This document shows, piece after piece, positions 27,303-36,585 of a stretch of 58,611 nucleotides of DNA. Below the pieces are notes generated by a model. The model was not told the origin of the DNA and searched no databases. It was given only the letters and a program-made list of their open reading frames with translations. Source of the DNA: UBA3064 sp023258775 (GTDB lineage: Bacteria > Pseudomonadota > Gammaproteobacteria > Burkholderiales > Burkholderiaceae_E); NCBI GenBank assembly GCA_044355655.1, contig JBIKXS010000018.1:1-58611 (forward strand), given 5' to 3'. The translations under genes were made by a program, and so were the position numbers. Every line of letters begins with the position of its first letter. The first letter of the stretch is position 1.

Positions 27303-28412
27303 ATGTCGACCGCGTACAAAGCGCTCATAAGGGCTGTGCTCAAGGCGGTTTGCCCGGCCATCTGCCTTGTAGCGGCTGCGGTAAATGCTCAAGGCGCTGG
27401 GTCAAAGTCCCAAAAGGATATGAGTGAAAAGCCGGTCATGCAGGTCGAGACCGCAACAGTCAATACGATACAGTCGCGAGAGCGTATCCAAGCCCAAGGC
27501 AGCCTGGTTGCATGGCGTGAAGCTGCCGTTAGTCCGCAAGTGCAAGGTCTTGCGATCACTGAGGTCTTGGTCGAACTTGGTGACCGAGTCGAACGTGGTC
27601 AGCTCTTAGCGCGACTCGATCAACGCTTACCGCTTGCCGAACTCGCTCAGGCCAAGGCGCATTGGGCTGAAGCAAGGGCCAGCCTGGACGAGAGTCATTT
27701 ACAACTCGAGCGAGCCATGCAATTGAGGGATAAGGGTTTTTTCAGCGAATCGCAACTGAGTCAGGCACAAAACCAAAGCCGTATGGCCAGGGCCCGTGTT
27801 GATGCTGCTCAGGCTGCCATCGAGCTACGAGAGCTCCAAGTTTCGCAGACCGAGTTGCGAGCACCTGACTCGGGGCTCATTAGCGCGAAAGCCGCCTTGC
27901 TAGGAGCCATTCCGCCCATGGGCGCCGAACTCTTCAAAATCCTGGTCCAGGGTCGGCTTGAATGGCGCGCTGAATTGACCAGCCAGGACTTGGCGAGGAT
28001 TGCGCCCGGGTACCCAGCGCGGGTGCAGTTGCCTGCTGGGGAAAGCGTCGAGGGCAAGGTGCGGGTGCTTGGTCCTTCGATCGACCAGGCCAACCGCAAT
28101 GGGCTGGCCTTCGTCACACTTGCCTCATCACCGAAGCAGGCGCGTGTAGGCCAGTTTTTGCAGGGCAGCATCGACGTCGGCCAACGCTCGGTAATGAGCC
28201 TACCCCAGTCCGCGCTCGTGGTCAGAGACGGCTTCACCCTGGTGTTCCAGATCGACTCGCAGAGCCGCGTGCGTGCACACAAGGTCAAAGCAGGCGCGAT
28301 CGTCGGCGATCGCGTGGAGATTCTTGAGGGGATCGCCCAAGGCGCGCTCGTGGTTGCCCGCGGTGGTGCGTTTTTAAATGACGGCGATTTAGTTCGAACG
28401 ACTAAGCCATGA
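27303..28412 (+). CDS. RND efflux periplasmic adaptor (membrane fusion) protein
   Basis: A 369-aa HlyD/AcrA-like adaptor. An N-terminal hydrophobic signal (ALIRAVLKAVCPAICLVAAAVNAQ) follows the ATG at 27303, then the first barrel-sandwich half with GDRVERGQLLARLDQR, a short coiled coil (about residues 100-175), the second lipoyl half ELRAPDSGLIS and a beta-barrel. The open frame extends upstream to 27150, but those residues show no family features; the start remains uncertain because no strong ribosome site is near. It overlaps the RND pump gene by 4 bp (ATGA), forming one export unit; an outer-membrane channel gene is not adjacent. Confidence 0.88.
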   Translation: MSTAYKALIRAVLKAVCPAICLVAAAVNAQGAGSKSQKDMSEKPVMQVETATVNTIQSRERIQAQGSLVAWREAAVSPQVQGLAITEVLVELGDRVERGQLLARLDQRLPLAELAQAKAHWAEARASLDESHLQLERAMQLRDKGFFSESQLSQAQNQSRMARARVDAAQAAIELRELQVSQTELRAPDSGLISAKAALLGAIPPMGAELFKILVQGRLEWRAELTSQDLARIAPGYPARVQLPAGESVEGKVRVLGPSIDQANRNGLAFVTLASSPKQARVGQFLQGSIDVGQRSVMSLPQSALVVRDGFTLVFQIDSQSRVRAHKVKAGAIVGDRVEILEGIAQGALVVARGGAFLNDGDLVRTTKP

Positions 28413-31400
28413 ATCTTTCAACCTGGTCGATTCGGCACCCGGTGCCGTCCTTAATGCTGTTCGTACTACTTTGCATGGCCGGCTTGATTGGCTTTCAAAG
28501 TATGAAAGTACAGAATTTCCCCGATCTTGACTTACCAACCATACAGGTTCAAGTCTCTTTACCTGGCGCAACGCCCAATCAGCTCGAAACTGATGTTGCA
28601 AGAAAATTAGAAAACGCGATCGCACCCTTGCAAGGTCTCAAACACATCAGCACGAAAATCAGTGACGGTGCGGTATCGATAACCGCCGAGTTTCGTCTGG
28701 AAAAACCAGTCCAGGAAGCGCTTGATGAAGTGCGTTCTGCGGTTCAGACAAGCCGAACCGATTTGCCTGCTGACCTGCGCGAACCCGTGATCAGTAAACT
28801 TAATCTTGCAGGCACACCGGTGTTGGCCTACACCATCGCCTCATCAACACTTGATGAAGAGGCGCTTTCCTGGTTCGTCGATAAGGAACTCAGCAAGCGC
28901 TTACTCGCCATTCGCGGCGTCGGCGCCGTGCAGCGCGTCGGTGGGGTTAATCGCGAAATCTCGGTTCAACTTGATCCTATCCGTATGAATGCGATCGGCA
29001 TGTCTGCAGCTGAGGTCTCCCGACAGCTGCGCGCCGTGCAACAAGAAGCGAGTGGCGGGAGAACCGACCTCGCAAAGGCGCAACAGCCGGTCCGATTACT
29101 TGGAAGTCTCGCTGAGGCGCAAGCTTTAAACCGATTTGCAATCGCACTACCTCAAGGCGGCTCGGTCAGACTCGACCAGCTTGCCGAGATCCGTGACGGT
29201 ATCGCCGAGCGACGGTCGGCTGCCTTTTTGAACGGCCAAGCAGTCGTTGGCTTTGAAGTCGTGCGCAGTCGTGGCGAGAGCGAAGTCCAGGTAGGACAGC
29301 GGGTCCGCGAGTCGCTTAGCCAGCTAAAGACAGAGCGCGCCGATATTCAGTTAACTGAGGCATTTGACTTTGTCACACCGGTCGAAGAGGAATACGACGG
29401 TTCGTTAATGCTGCTCTACGAAGGCGCCCTACTCGCTGTGCTTGTGGTTTGGATGTTCTTACGCGACTGGCGAGCGACCTTTGTGTCGGCCCTCGCGCTG
29501 CCGCTGTCGGTGATCCCAGCCTTTGCCGGCATGGCATGGCTAGGTTTTTCGGTCAACGTCGTCACATTGCTTGCTTTATCCTTGGTCATTGGCGTCTTGG
29601 TGGACGATGCCATTGTTGAGGTTGAAAACATTGTTCGCCATTTACGCATGGGTAAATCGCCCCTTCAGGCAGCTATCGACGCAGCCGATGAAATCGGGCT
29701 TGCCGTCATTGCAACCACGTTCACCTTGATTGCGGTATTTCTGCCGACCGCCTTCATGAGTGGCATTGCAGGGAAATTTTTCAAACAATTCGGCTGGACG
29801 GCCTCACTGGCCGTCTTTGCATCATTGCTCGTGGCGAGAATGCTCACGCCGATGATGGCTGCCTACATGTTGCGTGACAAGGGCACAGCTCACCATGAGC
29901 CCTTTTGGATGAAGCCTTATCTTCGCCTGGTTAAGCTGTGCCTTCGATTCCGGTGGCTCAGCCTCTTGCTCGCCATTGGATTTTTCCTGGGATCGCTGTC
30001 GCTCATTCCCCTGCTGCCAACTGGCTTCATTCCCCCCGACGATAATTCCCAAACACAGGTTTATCTTGAGCTTCCGCCCGGGTCAAGCTTAGATCAAAGC
30101 ATCAAGACGGCCGAGGCAGCAAGGCAGTTGCTTTCTTCCATCAAGGAAATTCAAAGTGTGTACACCACGATTGGCGCTGGCGCGGCGGGCACCGACCCAT
30201 TTTTAGGAGGTGGTGCCAACGAACCGAGAAAAGCCACGCTTACCATCGCGCTCACGCCGCGCGGTGAGCGAGCGCGTAAACAAGTCATTGAAGAGTCCAT
30301 CCGTGAGGCACTCAAGTCATTGCCTGGTGTTCGTAGCAAAGTAGGACTTGGCGGCTCTGGGGAAAAGTACATCCTGGTACTCACCGGCGATGATCCCCAA
30401 AGTTTAAGCCAGGCTGCCATTGACTTAGAGCGCGACTTACGCAGCATCAAGGGACTTGGCAGTATTGCCTCAAGCGCCAGCCTCTCAAGACCCGAAGTGA
30501 TGATTCGACCCGATGTTGCCAAAGCTGCAGACCTCGGCGTGACCACGGCTGCCATGGCACAAACCCTACGCATCGCCACGCTCGGTGACTATGATGCAGC
30601 GCTTGCCAAGCTCAACCTCAGTGATCGTCAGGTTCCGATTGTGGTGCGCCTTAACGATGATGCAAAACAGGATATGCAAAGTCTGGGGCAGCTGCTCATT
30701 CCTGGCAGCAAAGGGCCTGTGATGCTTTCGCAGGTCGCAAGCATTGAGATTGGAGGCGGTCCAGCGCTCATTGAACGTTACGATCGCGAACGAAACATCA
30801 ATTTTGAGATCGAACTTTCGGGCATGCCACTTGGCGATGTGACCGCTGCTGTGGCCCAACTACCTTCGCTCAAGCAATTGCCGCCGGGCGTCGCACAGCG
30901 AGAAATCGGTGATGCTGAGGTCATGGGTGAGCTCTTTGCGAGTTTTGCGCTGGCCATGGGAATTGGTATTTTATGTATCACGATGGTACTGATTTTGCTC
31001 TTTAAGAGCGTTCTTCATCCCATCACTATCTTAGCGGCGCTTCCGCTCTCATTGGGCGGTGCTTTCGTTGCCCTGCTACTTGCCGACAAGAGCTTTTCAA
31101 TGCCTTCGCTCATCGGATTAATCATGCTGATGGGGATCGCAACCAAAAACTCGATTCTATTGGTTGAGTACGCGATTGAGGCAAGTAAAGCAGGACTTGA
31201 TCGCCGTCATGCCTTAATTGAAGCCTGCCGTTTACGTGCCAGACCGATCATTATGACAACGATAGCCATGGGTGCGGGCATGCTGCCCATTGCAAGCGGA
31301 TGGGGCGCTGCCGATGCCAGCTTTCGGTCTCCGATGGCGATTGCTGTCATTGGCGGACTGCTCACCAGCACGGTATTGAGCCTGCTTGTTATCCCGGTGG

Positions 31401-31489
31401 TCTACACCTTCATCGACGACTTGGGTCGCCTACTCACGTCCTTATCGAGGATTAAGCTCAATAGAGGAAGCAGTCAATACACTCGGTAA
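28409..31489 (+). CDS. RND family (AcrB/HAE1-like) efflux pump, inner membrane
   Basis: A 1026-aa RND transporter with twelve expected membrane helices: one before the first periplasmic loop (LMLFVLLCMAGLIGF), six from about residue 330 to 530, and five at the C-terminus from about 850. The proton-relay aspartates in helix 4 are seen in VIGVLVDDAIVEVEN. The start of loop 1 (NFPDLDLPTIQV) is that of drug or organic-solvent type pumps, not heavy-metal CusA pumps, which carry a methionine cluster absent here. The neighbouring adaptor overlaps it by 4 bp, and a MarR-type regulator follows, suggesting export of aromatic or drug-like compounds. Confidence 0.93.
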   Translation: MNLSTWSIRHPVPSLMLFVLLCMAGLIGFQSMKVQNFPDLDLPTIQVQVSLPGATPNQLETDVARKLENAIAPLQGLKHISTKISDGAVSITAEFRLEKPVQEALDEVRSAVQTSRTDLPADLREPVISKLNLAGTPVLAYTIASSTLDEEALSWFVDKELSKRLLAIRGVGAVQRVGGVNREISVQLDPIRMNAIGMSAAEVSRQLRAVQQEASGGRTDLAKAQQPVRLLGSLAEAQALNRFAIALPQGGSVRLDQLAEIRDGIAERRSAAFLNGQAVVGFEVVRSRGESEVQVGQRVRESLSQLKTERADIQLTEAFDFVTPVEEEYDGSLMLLYEGALLAVLVVWMFLRDWRATFVSALALPLSVIPAFAGMAWLGFSVNVVTLLALSLVIGVLVDDAIVEVENIVRHLRMGKSPLQAAIDAADEIGLAVIATTFTLIAVFLPTAFMSGIAGKFFKQFGWTASLAVFASLLVARMLTPMMAAYMLRDKGTAHHEPFWMKPYLRLVKLCLRFRWLSLLLAIGFFLGSLSLIPLLPTGFIPPDDNSQTQVYLELPPGSSLDQSIKTAEAARQLLSSIKEIQSVYTTIGAGAAGTDPFLGGGANEPRKATLTIALTPRGERARKQVIEESIREALKSLPGVRSKVGLGGSGEKYILVLTGDDPQSLSQAAIDLERDLRSIKGLGSIASSASLSRPEVMIRPDVAKAADLGVTTAAMAQTLRIATLGDYDAALAKLNLSDRQVPIVVRLNDDAKQDMQSLGQLLIPGSKGPVMLSQVASIEIGGGPALIERYDRERNINFEIELSGMPLGDVTAAVAQLPSLKQLPPGVAQREIGDAEVMGELFASFALAMGIGILCITMVLILLFKSVLHPITILAALPLSLGGAFVALLLADKSFSMPSLIGLIMLMGIATKNSILLVEYAIEASKAGLDRRHALIEACRLRARPIIMTTIAMGAGMLPIASGWGAADASFRSPMAIAVIGGLLTSTVLSLLVIPVVYTFIDDLGRLLTSLSRIKLNRGSSQYTR

Positions 31490-31577
31490 GAAGCGCCATT
31501 AGGGTTGGGGTCGAGCTTGCGTAGAAGCGCTTTGCCAAGCCGTGCAAACGTTATCTCTTGCGTGGCAAACCCGAGAA

Positions 31578-31597
31578 AACGTAGAATAACTTACGTT
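31578..31597. promoter_or_regulatory. Inverted repeat upstream of marR-type gene (possible operator)
   Basis: AACGTA and TACGTT, separated by 8 bp, form a perfect 6-bp inverted repeat 64 bp before the MarR-type start. The overall 20-bp size fits a MarR dimer site and it lies in the only gap between the pump gene and the regulator. No experiment or homologous site supports it. Confidence 0.35.
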
Positions 31598-31660
31598 AAT
31601 TTACTTATCCTTGCTTCGATACTGCTAGCATCGAGTGAACCCTCACAGTACACCAAGTCT

Positions 31661-32113
31661 ATGCCTAAGCCCACTCAAGATGCTCTTAAAACCTTTAGGA
31701 CACTTCGCCGCGTCAGTCAGGCACTTCGACTCGACACGCGCAAGGTTAGCCTTGAGCTTGGTCTTGGAAAAGCTCAGTTACAAGCGCTCTCGGTTATTCA
31801 TCAACAACCCGATATTGGTACTGGCGAACTTGCGAAAGCCATGGAGGTCCAGCCAAGTACTGCAAGCAATTTGGTCAAACCTTTGATTGCCAAAGGATTG
31901 GTCGAGGTCGAACACAGCAAACTTGATCGGCGAAATGTTCAGCTACGAAGCACCGCTCAGGCCAAAGCCTTGCTCAAGCAGGCGCCACGCCCTTGGAGCG
32001 GACCTGTTCTTGAAGCATTGCAAACCATGGACAGGTCAACGCTGGAATCGCTTCAGCACGCTCTTGATCAACTTCTCCACACGCTTGAGCCAACTCGAAG
32101 CCACATGCGCTAA
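31661..32113 (+). CDS. MarR-family winged-helix transcriptional regulator
   Basis: A 150-aa regulator. Its recognition region GTGELAKAMEVQPSTASNLVKPLIAKGLVEVEHSKLDRRNVQL is divided over about residues 57-100 and contains the typical winged-helix turn and the D-x-R wing. I start it at 31661 (MPKPTQ), where the homology begins; the frame is open to 31505 but the extra residues are unlike the family. No strong ribosome site is visible. It lies 170 bp after the RND pump on the same strand and probably represses that pump, as MarR proteins often control neighbouring efflux genes. Confidence 0.85.
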   Translation: MPKPTQDALKTFRTLRRVSQALRLDTRKVSLELGLGKAQLQALSVIHQQPDIGTGELAKAMEVQPSTASNLVKPLIAKGLVEVEHSKLDRRNVQLRSTAQAKALLKQAPRPWSGPVLEALQTMDRSTLESLQHALDQLLHTLEPTRSHMR

Positions 32114-32187
32114 GGAAACAAAACGCAATGAGGATGATGACCATCAGCCTCATGCCATGATGGCGTTTTTCGTTTTGGATGCAAGCC

Positions 32188-34407
32188 ATGCTCACACTCA
32201 CTGGATACGCTGATCGCTTATCAGTCATCGCCGGTCAATCAATTCGCTTTCATGTAGCCAATCAAGGTCAAGAAAAGCCCTCAGCAAAAGTAGTCCGTGT
32301 TTTATGCGCAGATCCAAATCCGGCAATAGGCGGCGTTCGTTACGAAGACTGTGAACTTGCTATCCATGAGTTAAGCGTTCCAACATCACAAACGGTACCA
32401 CTTGGGTCTTATGCTCGACTTGGACCCGCAGCGCTTTTGCAAAACGCATCAAGCTTCACACTTTGTTTGCATATTCAGGCTCGCCTGCAAACGAATCAAG
32501 CGCAGATCATCTGCGCTAATCTCGACGATCAGCATCAAGGCTTTAGCTTAGAGCTTGACGCGCAGAACCACTTATCACTGAGACTGACGATTGCTGGAGA
32601 AGAAAACCACACGTCTTTGCTTGAGGAGCCCCTGGTTTTGCATCGCTGGTATCGCATTCAGATTGCGGTCAACGGCCCAGCGAGGCATGTCGTATGGCTG
32701 GTAACTGATGTAGGCCAAGCGAGGTCAACAAGTCGCGAACGGTACTTTACTGACGCTTTATCCCTGGCTTCAAAGCGTGCCCTAAGCCTCGCGAGTGCGT
32801 GTTCAGACAGGCCAGCACAGTGCTTTAACGGCCGGATTGAAGACCCCTGGCTTATTGCTGATGCACTCCCCGCGACCAGCAAACTAAGCCTCGAGGAAGC
32901 AGCTGCTCATCCGAGATGCCTTGCCGCCTGGGATTTTTCGCAATCGATGGATACACAGACCTTAATCGATGTTAGTGCTAATAAGCATCACGGTGAGCTA
33001 TTCAACACACCCACTCGGGCGGTTCGCGGCTCTCAATGGACGGGCAAAGAACAGTGCTTTCGCCATGCACCCCGCCATTACGCGGCGATACATTTTCATC
33101 AAGACGATGTCGACGATTGCCGATGGCCGGCCACTCATGAGGTCAAGGTGCCTGAAAGCTTCCCTTCCGATGCTTATGCCTTACTGTTAAAAACACAGCG
33201 TTTTGAAGAAAACATTCCATTTTTTATAGTACCCCCAAAGGCGTGTCCGAGAGCAAAAATTGCGGTTCTCGTTTCGACATATACATATACCGTGTATGGC
33301 AATCATGCCCGCCCGGAATGGTTTTCTGATCCAAACTGGCGCCAAGCCTACATTGATCAGGCACGCGAATGGCATGCTTATCCTCACAACCCTGGCGAAC
33401 ATCAAGACTATGGGCTTTCAACCTACAACACCCACCCAGATGGATCGGGTGTTGGACTGGTGAGTTGGCGGCGCCCGATGCTTAATTTGCGAATGGGCTA
33501 TATCACCTATCCATATCCTGCTATTCGCGCCTCAGGGCTACGCCACTATCCTGCCGACAGTCATTTGCTGATGTGGCTTAAACATCATGGTTTGGCTTAT
33601 GACCTGATTACCGATGATGAGTTGCATCGTGACGGACTAGATCGACTCAAGGCCTATAGCGCCGTCATCACCGGTAGTCATCCCGAGTACCACACGGAGA
33701 CTATGTTGAATGCGCTCAAAAATTATCGTGACCAAGGAGGCAAACTTGTTTACCTGGGCGGCAATGGCTTTTACTGGAAAATTGCCCTCGACCCCCTGAG
33801 AGAGGGCATCATCGAAGTTCGTCGCGCCGAGGGCGGCATCCGTGCTTGGGCAGCCGAAGCGGGTGAATATTTCCATCAATTTGATGGTGAGTATGGTGGT
33901 CTTTGGCGACGTAATGCGAGACCGCCCCAAGAACTCGTCGGTGTTGGCTTCACCGCGCAAGGTAACTTCGTTGGCTCTTATTATCGAATCAAGCCCGAGG
34001 CGAGGACTAATCCTGTCGTCAGCTGGGCCTTAGCAGGGATCGACGGGGACATTATCGGTGCACAGGGTTTTAGCGGCCATGGTGCGGCTGGATTTGAACT
34101 TGACCGGGTTGACGAGCGTCAGGGAAGCCCAAGCTCAGCGGTGGTGATTGCTTCATCGGAGCAACATCCCCCTGAAGCACCATGGGTCCTGGTACCGGAG
34201 GAGCAACTCACACACATCACAACGATTCCGGGCAAGAGCCACAAAGAGCTGATCCGCGCCGACATGACTTACTTTGAATGCGAGGGCGGTGGCGCTGTGT
34301 TTTCGGTTGGATCGATTACATTTTGTGGATCCTTGCCTGTTAATGAATTCGATAACGATTGCTCGAGAATTCTCTATAACGTTGTGAATCGATTTACTAC
34401 CGCCTAG
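32188..34407 (+). CDS. N,N-dimethylformamidase large (beta) subunit-like protein
   Basis: A 739-aa protein resembling the large subunit of dimethylformamidase, an iron enzyme that hydrolyses formamides to amine and formate. The N-terminus LTLTGYADRLSVIAGQSI is the family opening. A LamG-like beta-sandwich occupies residues about 60-240, and the C-terminal catalytic domain has AKIAVLVSTYTY, TGSHPEYHTETM, LGGNGFYWKI and GEYGGLW, in which Tyr and Glu residues bind the mononuclear iron in the known enzyme (from memory). ATGs at 32179 and 32188 are both possible; the second matches the family better. The known enzyme has a 15-kDa partner subunit, and I see no homologue here. Substrate therefore unknown; many such homologues are uncharacterised. 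Confidence 0.82.
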   Translation: MLTLTGYADRLSVIAGQSIRFHVANQGQEKPSAKVVRVLCADPNPAIGGVRYEDCELAIHELSVPTSQTVPLGSYARLGPAALLQNASSFTLCLHIQARLQTNQAQIICANLDDQHQGFSLELDAQNHLSLRLTIAGEENHTSLLEEPLVLHRWYRIQIAVNGPARHVVWLVTDVGQARSTSRERYFTDALSLASKRALSLASACSDRPAQCFNGRIEDPWLIADALPATSKLSLEEAAAHPRCLAAWDFSQSMDTQTLIDVSANKHHGELFNTPTRAVRGSQWTGKEQCFRHAPRHYAAIHFHQDDVDDCRWPATHEVKVPESFPSDAYALLLKTQRFEENIPFFIVPPKACPRAKIAVLVSTYTYTVYGNHARPEWFSDPNWRQAYIDQAREWHAYPHNPGEHQDYGLSTYNTHPDGSGVGLVSWRRPMLNLRMGYITYPYPAIRASGLRHYPADSHLLMWLKHHGLAYDLITDDELHRDGLDRLKAYSAVITGSHPEYHTETMLNALKNYRDQGGKLVYLGGNGFYWKIALDPLREGIIEVRRAEGGIRAWAAEAGEYFHQFDGEYGGLWRRNARPPQELVGVGFTAQGNFVGSYYRIKPEARTNPVVSWALAGIDGDIIGAQGFSGHGAAGFELDRVDERQGSPSSAVVIASSEQHPPEAPWVLVPEEQLTHITTIPGKSHKELIRADMTYFECEGGGAVFSVGSITFCGSLPVNEFDNDCSRILYNVVNRFTTA

Positions 34408-34442
34408 CATGTTCACGAAGTCTTTTGCAAGCATCCTCCGGC

Positions 34443-35327
34443 ATGGTACTTTGGTATGATTGCTCGCGATACGAAAGACTTAAAGGCGCTTTTGGCGCCC
34501 AAGCCATGGGAGGCAAAGGTTTGTTGCTCGATCAAAGATCTCAAATTCCTGTCAGGTTCGAACAGGCCATTCATGCTGTTATCGAGCGTACGAGGGAACT
34601 CAACAAAATAACGCTCGCAGTGATTTACGGGCAGCTGCCCTGGGATGGCGACGCCGTTGAAAACGAAGATGCAGAAGTTCAACTCGCATTGATCTTAGAC
34701 GATGACGTTACCGACTTCGTTGCAACAAAACTCGAGCTGACAAAAACAGCGTACGATGTACTTATCGAAACCGGTATCGAAGTTGCCCCGTTTCCAGTGC
34801 CAGTCACGCATTGGTACCTTCCATCAAAAGCGGCTAATCCCTCGCTCATCGAAGAGATTCGTAAACATGGTCTGCGAATCAATCTCGATCGGATCGTGCC
34901 GCGTACAGTACGCCCTCAGGTTGAAGCCCGTCCAGTGGGCGAGATCTTGAGCCTGCTCCAAGGCATTCACAGTGATTTGGCGAGGGAATGGGATTTACAA
35001 GCAATGTATTTTGTGCCTCAACTTGGCAGCGCGCGCATTGAACAACCGCAGCTTGAATGCCAAGAGGATGCGCTTGAAACTGGACCTATCGATGTCTTAG
35101 TTGATTTTGGCGGGAGGCCAAGCACCGAACGTGTGCTCGGCGTTCAGCAAACCATTGAATCAACACTTCAAATGCCTATTCAATTACTCACGACCAGTTC
35201 GATTCGCAAAGCTTTGCTTGATCTTTTGCTGACCAAGGCACTCCTTGTTAGCCCGCAAAATAGCGCCATGCCGACCGGCCTTAAGCGTCAAGCCAGCGCA
35301 ATTGCAGGACGACTTGATGAGGATTGA
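34443..35327 (+). CDS. Protein with two degenerate nucleotidyltransferase-like domains
   Basis: A 294-aa protein of unknown function. Residues about 55-145 resemble a DNA-polymerase-beta-like nucleotidyltransferase, with IYGQLPWDGDA in place of the G-S loop and EDAEVQLALIL in place of the acidic DxDxDL strand, followed by AYDVLIETGIEV and IRKHGLRI. Residues about 185-275 resemble a minimal (MNT) nucleotidyltransferase, with LGSAR and GPIDVLVDFGGRPS, where the first catalytic aspartate is lost, and IRKALLDLLLTKALLV. Both active sites therefore look inactive. TTG at 34425 and ATG at 34443 are candidate starts. It overlaps the SnoaL-like gene by 11 bp, so the two are probably co-translated. A HEPN partner, common next to MNT proteins, is not seen. 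Confidence 0.6.
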   Translation: MVLWYDCSRYERLKGAFGAQAMGGKGLLLDQRSQIPVRFEQAIHAVIERTRELNKITLAVIYGQLPWDGDAVENEDAEVQLALILDDDVTDFVATKLELTKTAYDVLIETGIEVAPFPVPVTHWYLPSKAANPSLIEEIRKHGLRINLDRIVPRTVRPQVEARPVGEILSLLQGIHSDLAREWDLQAMYFVPQLGSARIEQPQLECQEDALETGPIDVLVDFGGRPSTERVLGVQQTIESTLQMPIQLLTTSSIRKALLDLLLTKALLVSPQNSAMPTGLKRQASAIAGRLDED

Positions 35328-35766
35328 AGAAAGGCTCGAGGCCTTTGAGGCAATTCGCAAACTAAAAGCGGCGTACTGTCGAAACTTGGATACCAAGCAG
35401 TGGGATGCACTGCGGGCCTTGTTTTCAGACGATGCCCGCTTTGATGGCTTTGGCTCAGCACCCGAGGGCTCAACCCGCGAGGTATTCATCGCTGGTCTTG
35501 CCAGTCGTCTCGCAGAAGCGGTTTCGGTGCATCACTGCCATGCCGCCGAGATTGAGCTTATTGCGAATGATCAGGCCAAAGCAATTTGGCCGATGATGGA
35601 CTATGTGCAATGGCCGAGACCGATCGACTTAAGCGAAGGCACAAGAGCAATTGGCTTTATGGGTTATGGGTTTTATGAAGAGTCTTACCGCCTCGATCAT
35701 CAAGGCTGGCGCATCGTCTATTCGCGCCTGAGTCGACTAAGAGTCGATTTCCTGCCTGATGATTAG
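35317..35766 (+). CDS. SnoaL/NTF2-like domain protein
   Basis: A 149-aa single-domain protein of the SnoaL/NTF2 cone fold: helix with IRKLKAAYCRNLDTKQWDALRALFSDDARFD, then strands ending in YRLDHQGWRIVYSRLSRLRVDF (both shown divided). The ATG at 35317 lies inside the end of the preceding gene, so translation is coupled. The family includes ketosteroid-isomerase-like, cyclase and hydratase enzymes and many ligand-binding proteins of unknown role; the substrate here is unknown. The cluster with the dimethylformamidase-like gene is suggestive of a small degradation unit. Confidence 0.78.
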   Translation: MRIEERLEAFEAIRKLKAAYCRNLDTKQWDALRALFSDDARFDGFGSAPEGSTREVFIAGLASRLAEAVSVHHCHAAEIELIANDQAKAIWPMMDYVQWPRPIDLSEGTRAIGFMGYGFYEESYRLDHQGWRIVYSRLSRLRVDFLPDD

Positions 35767-35771
35767 CCTGC

Positions 35772-35800
35772 GCCAAGGCCGGGGCGCCTTTCGGCATTTT
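35772..35800 (+). terminator. Weak hairpin between convergent genes (possible terminator)
   Basis: GCCAAGGC pairs imperfectly with GCCTTTCGGC around a GC-rich loop, followed by ATTTT. It lies 5 bp after the SnoaL-like stop and between convergent genes. The T run is short, so the call is tentative. Confidence 0.3.
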
Positions 35801-35927
35801 CGGACTGGTTCAGACGGGCCAAGTAACAAGGTGATGATTTTCAATAGCCAGACAAAAGCAATGACGATAAATACACAAGGCGATTAAGCGGTTCTAGCGA
35901 CTCACAACGAATGGCTCACGTACCATC

Positions 35928-36563
35928 TTAAGTCGGCACTTGATCACCAGCGACAGCGCTAGGTCTGGCTGCTACCTCATCACGCCAGCGTTGGATATTG
36001 AGGTAACCAGCATCTCCGGGTTTGAATTTCATCACACGAGAAAACTCGATGGCACAAAAGGCGGTGATGTCAGCAATCGTGAATCGCTCGCCAGCAACCC
36101 AGGGATACTTGCCGAGCTGTTGTTCGAGCCATGCCAATCCTAGGTCACGCTTTGCTGCCTGGTTTTGAGCAAAATCGGGAAACTGAGGATTTTCAAGCGC
36201 CAACAAACCTGGATGTGCATGCCTGACCCATTGGGCAGTCGGCAATAAAATATACCATTCAACATAACGGTCATACATTTCGATAAATGCACGCTCGTCC
36301 GACCCCTCCCCCATCAGATTGGGTTGCGGATAAGCGCCTTCGAGCCAGGTACAAATCGCTCGACTCTCGCTAATAAAGCGGCCGTCGTCTAGTTCAAGAA
36401 CCGGTACACGCGCAAGTGGGTTACGGGACAAAAAATCCTGTTCGCGATGTGCACCCGCATTAAGATCTACCGCGATCGACTGAATCGAATCCAGTCCTTT
36501 TTCTGCAATAAACATGCAAACCCGTTTTGGATTCGGGGCCCTGGGCGACATATAAAGTTTCAT
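35928..36563 (-). CDS. Glutathione S-transferase
   Basis: A 211-aa GST. The N-terminal thioredoxin-fold domain (residues about 1-80) contains NPLARVPVLELDDG with the cis-proline and ESRAICTWLE with the glutathione-binding Glu-Ser pair; the all-helical domain follows with WVAGERFTIADITAF (the N-cap/hydrophobic staple motif). N-terminal MKLYMSPRAPNPKRV resembles bacterial GSTs that use a serine or cysteine near position 6-15. Likely role is detoxification of electrophiles. It sits 22 bp after the DUF1330 gene on the minus strand. Confidence 0.9.
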   Translation of the reverse strand: MKLYMSPRAPNPKRVCMFIAEKGLDSIQSIAVDLNAGAHREQDFLSRNPLARVPVLELDDGRFISESRAICTWLEGAYPQPNLMGEGSDERAFIEMYDRYVEWYILLPTAQWVRHAHPGLLALENPQFPDFAQNQAAKRDLGLAWLEQQLGKYPWVAGERFTIADITAFCAIEFSRVMKFKPGDAGYLNIQRWRDEVAARPSAVAGDQVPT

Positions 36564-36585
36564 CGTGATTTCATGAAAAAAATGA

